A stretch of 7,333 nucleotides of DNA from an uncultured Pseudobdellovibrionaceae bacterium (GTDB lineage Bacteria > Bdellovibrionota > Bdellovibrionia > Bdellovibrionales > JAMPXM01): the NCBI GenBank assembly GCA_934277865.1, contig CAKQVW010000136.1, positions 1 to 7,333 of the forward strand, given 5' to 3'. How positions within the stretch are numbered: the stretch's first letter is position 1; every line of letters starts with the position of its first letter. Below are positions 4,832 to 7,333 of this stretch, in pieces. The position numbers and the translations under genes were made by a program. Below the pieces are notes generated by a model. That model was not told the DNA's origin and ran no database searches. It saw only the letters and a list, made by a program, of their open reading frames with translations.

Positions 4832-5665
4832 ATGGGTTTGAGGATTTCGACCAATGTGGCGTCATTGAACGCACAGAAGAACTTGGTTGGAACACAGCGT
4901 GGGATGAATCAGAGCTTGGCTCGTTTGAGCTCAGGTTTCCGAATCAACCAAGCTGCAGATGATGCTGCAGGACTCGCGATTAGCGAAAACCTGCGCGGAC
5001 AGATTCGGGGCTTGAGACAAGCTCACCGCAACGCGAACGACGGGATCTCGCTCGTTCAGGTTGCAGAAGGCGGTCTCAATGAAGTTTCGAACATGATCAT
5101 TCGCCTACGCGAATTGGCTGTTCAAGCTTCGTCGGACACAATCGGCGACACGGAACGAAAGTTCCTCGACGTCGAATATCAACAGCTGAAGTCCGAGATC
5201 CAGCGAGTCACCGAAGTCACGAAATTCAACGGACGCGATCTGTTGAATGGAACTGGCGGCGTTATCGACATCCAAGTTGGAACGAATAACGATCCTTTCA
5301 AAGATCGAATTTCGTTCAATGCCTCGGCAGCTAACGCAAGTCTCGACGCTCTTGGACTCTCAGCCGAGTCTCTAGCAGAAAAGACTTCCGCGCAGACGAG
5401 CATGGATGTTCTGGACCGCGCATTGGTATCGGTTAACGCAATTCGTGCCAACTTCGGCGCGATGCAAAACCGCCTCCAATCGACAGCAGCAAATATTGCG
5501 ATCTCGGACGAAAACTTGTCGGCAGCGAACTCACGAATCCGTGACGCCGATATCGCCGCAGAGAGCGCGGAACTCACTCGCAACAATATTTTGATGCAAG
5601 CTGGTGTTTCAGTTCTCGGTCAAGCGAACAGTATGTCCAACATCGCGCTGAAGCTCTTGGGCTAA
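4832..5665 (+). CDS. fliC: flagellin, second of two tandem copies
   Basis: This is a second filament subunit of 277 residues, again only D0/D1 core: MGLRISTNVASLNAQ, LARLSSGFRINQAADDAAGLAISENLRG (29-56), SLVQVAEGGLNEV (73-85), RELAVQ (93-98), NRLQST (213-218), ENLSAANSRIRDADIAAESA (227-246) and a terminal NIALKLLG. It aligns with the upstream copy over its full length without an internal gap (192 of 277 identical by my count). Differences concentrate at about residues 101-200, the most surface-exposed part of D1. The start is set by AAGGAGG at 4820-4826. It has its own leader and lies after the upstream copy's terminator, so expression is probably independent. Filaments built from several related flagellins are usual in Bdellovibrio. 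It converges on the UbiB gene. Confidence 0.96.
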   Translation: MGLRISTNVASLNAQKNLVGTQRGMNQSLARLSSGFRINQAADDAAGLAISENLRGQIRGLRQAHRNANDGISLVQVAEGGLNEVSNMIIRLRELAVQASSDTIGDTERKFLDVEYQQLKSEIQRVTEVTKFNGRDLLNGTGGVIDIQVGTNNDPFKDRISFNASAANASLDALGLSAESLAEKTSAQTSMDVLDRALVSVNAIRANFGAMQNRLQSTAANIAISDENLSAANSRIRDADIAAESAELTRNNILMQAGVSVLGQANSMSNIALKLLG

Positions 5666-5679
5666 TAAAAAGTCTTTAA

Positions 5680-5705
5680 AGAGGAGGGTCTCACGGCCCT
5701 CCTCT
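5680..5705. terminator. bidirectional terminator between fliC and ubiB
   Basis: AGAGGAGGG (5680-5688) and CCCTCCTCT (5697-5705) form a perfect 9-bp stem with an 8-nt loop. On the plus strand ATTTA follows. On the minus strand the stem is followed by TTTAAAGACTTTTT, a better T-tract. It therefore serves the second flagellin (stop at 5665) and the convergent kinase gene, whose TAG stop (5704-5706) overlaps the stem. Confidence 0.8.
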
Positions 5706-7333
5706 ATTTACGGATGTAATTGCGGAAGGCCAGTAGGCCCAAAATTCCAGCGAGTCCAAAGAACATCGCCGATAAAACAGGAATCCCAGCGAACAAATGT
5801 CCACGTTCAAGAAACATCGTCGCGCTTCCTGATAGAATCAAACTTCCGATGACCAAGCCTAAGAAGACAAGATTCGAAGACTTCTCTAGCGTTCGCTTGG
5901 CTTCTTCGAGTTCGACCAAGCTCAGTCGAAATGCAAAATCTGGGTGATTCACCCGACGAACAAACTGTCGAACTTGGCGCGGCAAGGTTTTTAACAAAAC
6001 CGCAGAATCACGTCCGAAACCAAGCGCTTCATCTTTCAGGCGCTGCGGATCAAGTCGGCTCTCCGCGATCTCCGACGTGAAGGCCAATGCGTGTGGAAGC
6101 AGATCAAAGTCGTTCTGAATCGCACGCCCCATCCCCTCCACTGTCACGATGGACTTGAAGAACAACATCAGTTCACTAGGAACCACGAGGTGATGTTTTG
6201 CCGCGACAGCCGTCGTGGCCATCAAAAGTCGGCCAAGATTGACGCTCTTAAGATTCAATCCAAAGTGAGGCGCCAAAAGACCCTGAAGGTCCTTGGAGAA
6301 CTCATCGATGTCGATCGCGTCATTAAATGGCGCAAGATCAACGTACTCATACGCCAATCGCTCGTAATCCTCGGTGTAAAGCGCGACAAACATATTGGCG
6401 ATCGCATCGCGCACACGGTGACCAAGTCGCCCCACGATTCCGAAGTCGATAAGCCCTATACGGCTGTCGGGCATGATAAAAATATTCCCGGCGTGAAGAT
6501 CGCCGTGGAACAGCCCATGGACAAAAACTTGCCTGAAGTACGAATGAATCGCCGAGCGCATGATCTCATCACGGTTGAGACCTTCTTGCCTCAAGGCACC
6601 GGGCTGAGACAGCGCAATCCCCTCGAGCGTCTCGAGCACCAAAACCTTGGGCCCCGAGTATTCGAGATACACGTGCGGGATTTTGACCGATGGATCGTCT
6701 CGGAAATTCTGTTGGAACCGACGAATATTGTTGGCTTCGACAGTGAAGTTCGTTTCAAGCTCAAGCGTCTTAAAAAGTTCGTCGACAATGCCGACGGGAT
6801 TAAACGCTGCCGCTTCAGGAACAAATGCCGCAAGTCGTTCGGCCAAGAAGTACAAAACTCCAATGTCATTGCGAATCACGTCCGCAATGCCAGGACGCTG
6901 CACCTTCACGACGACCTTCGTACCGTCTTTCAGAACCGCGCGATAAACCTGACCGATGCTCGCAGCTCCGATTGGGTTTCGATCGAACTCGGCAAAGATC
7001 GATTCGAACTCACGGCCGTATTGCACTTCCAACGTTTCGCGCATGCGCTCGAACGGCAACGCCGAGACCCGGTCATGAAGCCGTTTAAACTCTTCGACGA
7101 AGTCCTCAGGCACCAGGTCAGGACGCGTGGCCAAGAGCTGCCCCAGTTTCACGAACGTGGGGCCGAGCTCTTCAAATGCCATGCGGATTCGTTCGGCTGC
7201 CGAGAACTGCTCGGCATCGATTCCGCTCAAGCGCTCAACGATGAATTTTCCTAGGCGGATGCGTTCCGCCACGTTTTGAAAACCATAGCGCGCAAAAACA
7301 CTGGCGATGGTTCGCAAGCGAGCGGCGTTGCGA
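5704..7333 (-). CDS. ubiB: UbiB/ABC1 (ADCK) atypical kinase, start beyond the window edge
   Basis: This is an ABC1-family atypical kinase/ATPase, which in other bacteria supports ubiquinone biosynthesis at the inner membrane. Counting from the TTG at 7317, the family hallmarks are: FVKLGQLLATRPDLVP (55-70) with the KxGQ motif (K57, Q60) unique to this family, the alanine-rich loop GAASIGQVYRA (117-127) in place of a glycine loop, VVVKVQRPG with K138, ELETNFTVEANN (186-197), the catalytic loop HGDLHAGNIF (271-280; D273, N278), and LIDFGIVG (289-296; D291). Two C-terminal hydrophobic segments (about 483-501 and 509-530) anchor it in the membrane, as in E. coli UbiB. The frame stays open from 7317 to the edge (R-N-A-A-R) and the TTG has no ribosome site, so the true start is probably outside. 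Members without a ubiquinone link exist, so the symbol is by family. Confidence 0.9.
   Translation of the reverse strand, partial: RNAARLRTIASVFARYGFQNVAERIRLGKFIVERLSGIDAEQFSAAERIRMAFEELGPTFVKLGQLLATRPDLVPEDFVEEFKRLHDRVSALPFERMRETLEVQYGREFESIFAEFDRNPIGAASIGQVYRAVLKDGTKVVVKVQRPGIADVIRNDIGVLYFLAERLAAFVPEAAAFNPVGIVDELFKTLELETNFTVEANNIRRFQQNFRDDPSVKIPHVYLEYSGPKVLVLETLEGIALSQPGALRQEGLNRDEIMRSAIHSYFRQVFVHGLFHGDLHAGNIFIMPDSRIGLIDFGIVGRLGHRVRDAIANMFVALYTEDYERLAYEYVDLAPFNDAIDIDEFSKDLQGLLAPHFGLNLKSVNLGRLLMATTAVAAKHHLVVPSELMLFFKSIVTVEGMGRAIQNDFDLLPHALAFTSEIAESRLDPQRLKDEALGFGRDSAVLLKTLPRQVRQFVRRVNHPDFAFRLSLVELEEAKRTLEKSSNLVFLGLVIGSLILSGSATMFLERGHLFAGIPVLSAMFFGLAGILGLLAFRNYIRK

Noticed and set aside
6091..7254. 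387-codon open frame on the plus strand
   Set aside because: It lies wholly antisense to the UbiB kinase, whose catalytic motifs are all intact. The translation shows no recognisable domain and is rich in H, R and K, as expected of an antisense shadow.

Overview
This 7.3 kb stretch looks like the chromosome of a flagellated Gram-negative bacterium, most likely from Bdellovibrionota or a nearby deltaproteobacterial lineage. The assignment rests mainly on two adjacent short flagellins that begin MGLRI.TNVASLNAQ and lack a variable outer domain, together with a UbiB-type kinase. It is a judgement from protein style, not from a search. No transposon, phage gene, tRNA, rRNA or CRISPR array was seen.

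Layout from left to right. (1) Positions 1-508, minus strand: the first 169 codons of an HD-domain phosphohydrolase that runs off the left edge. (2) Positions 509-629: a divergent intergenic region with an 8-bp inverted repeat. (3) Positions 630-1109: a small exported protein of unknown function. (4) Positions 1217-2664: thyA and folA, overlapping by ATGA, the classic thymidylate/folate pair. ThyA oxidises methylene-THF to DHF and FolA regenerates THF. Three hairpins lie in the thyA leader. (5) Positions 2690-3370: one membrane-anchored reading frame cut in two by an in-frame TAG followed at once by ATG. It is probably a broken gene, a sequence error or a read-through gene. (6) Positions 3539-4387 and 4832-5665: two tandem flagellin genes, about 69% identical in protein by direct count with no internal gap. 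(7) Positions 5704-7333, minus strand: a UbiB/ABC1 atypical kinase that converges on the second flagellin and runs off the right edge.

The least ordinary material is non-coding and surrounds the flagellins. Each flagellin leader carries two CAAGGA(G/T)GA boxes with starts exactly 21 nt apart, the second being the Shine-Dalgarno sequence. This resembles the two-site CsrA control of flagellin known from Bacillus. In the second leader each box is a strong ribosome site: the first serves a five-codon leader ORF (MTQGG) that stops one base before the flagellin start. The 444-bp gap between the flagellins also holds a strong terminator and then four copies of TCAGATATC arranged as two nested inverted pairs, including a perfect 18-bp palindrome. 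Further hairpins follow, and then an AT-rich stretch that probably contains the second flagellin promoter.
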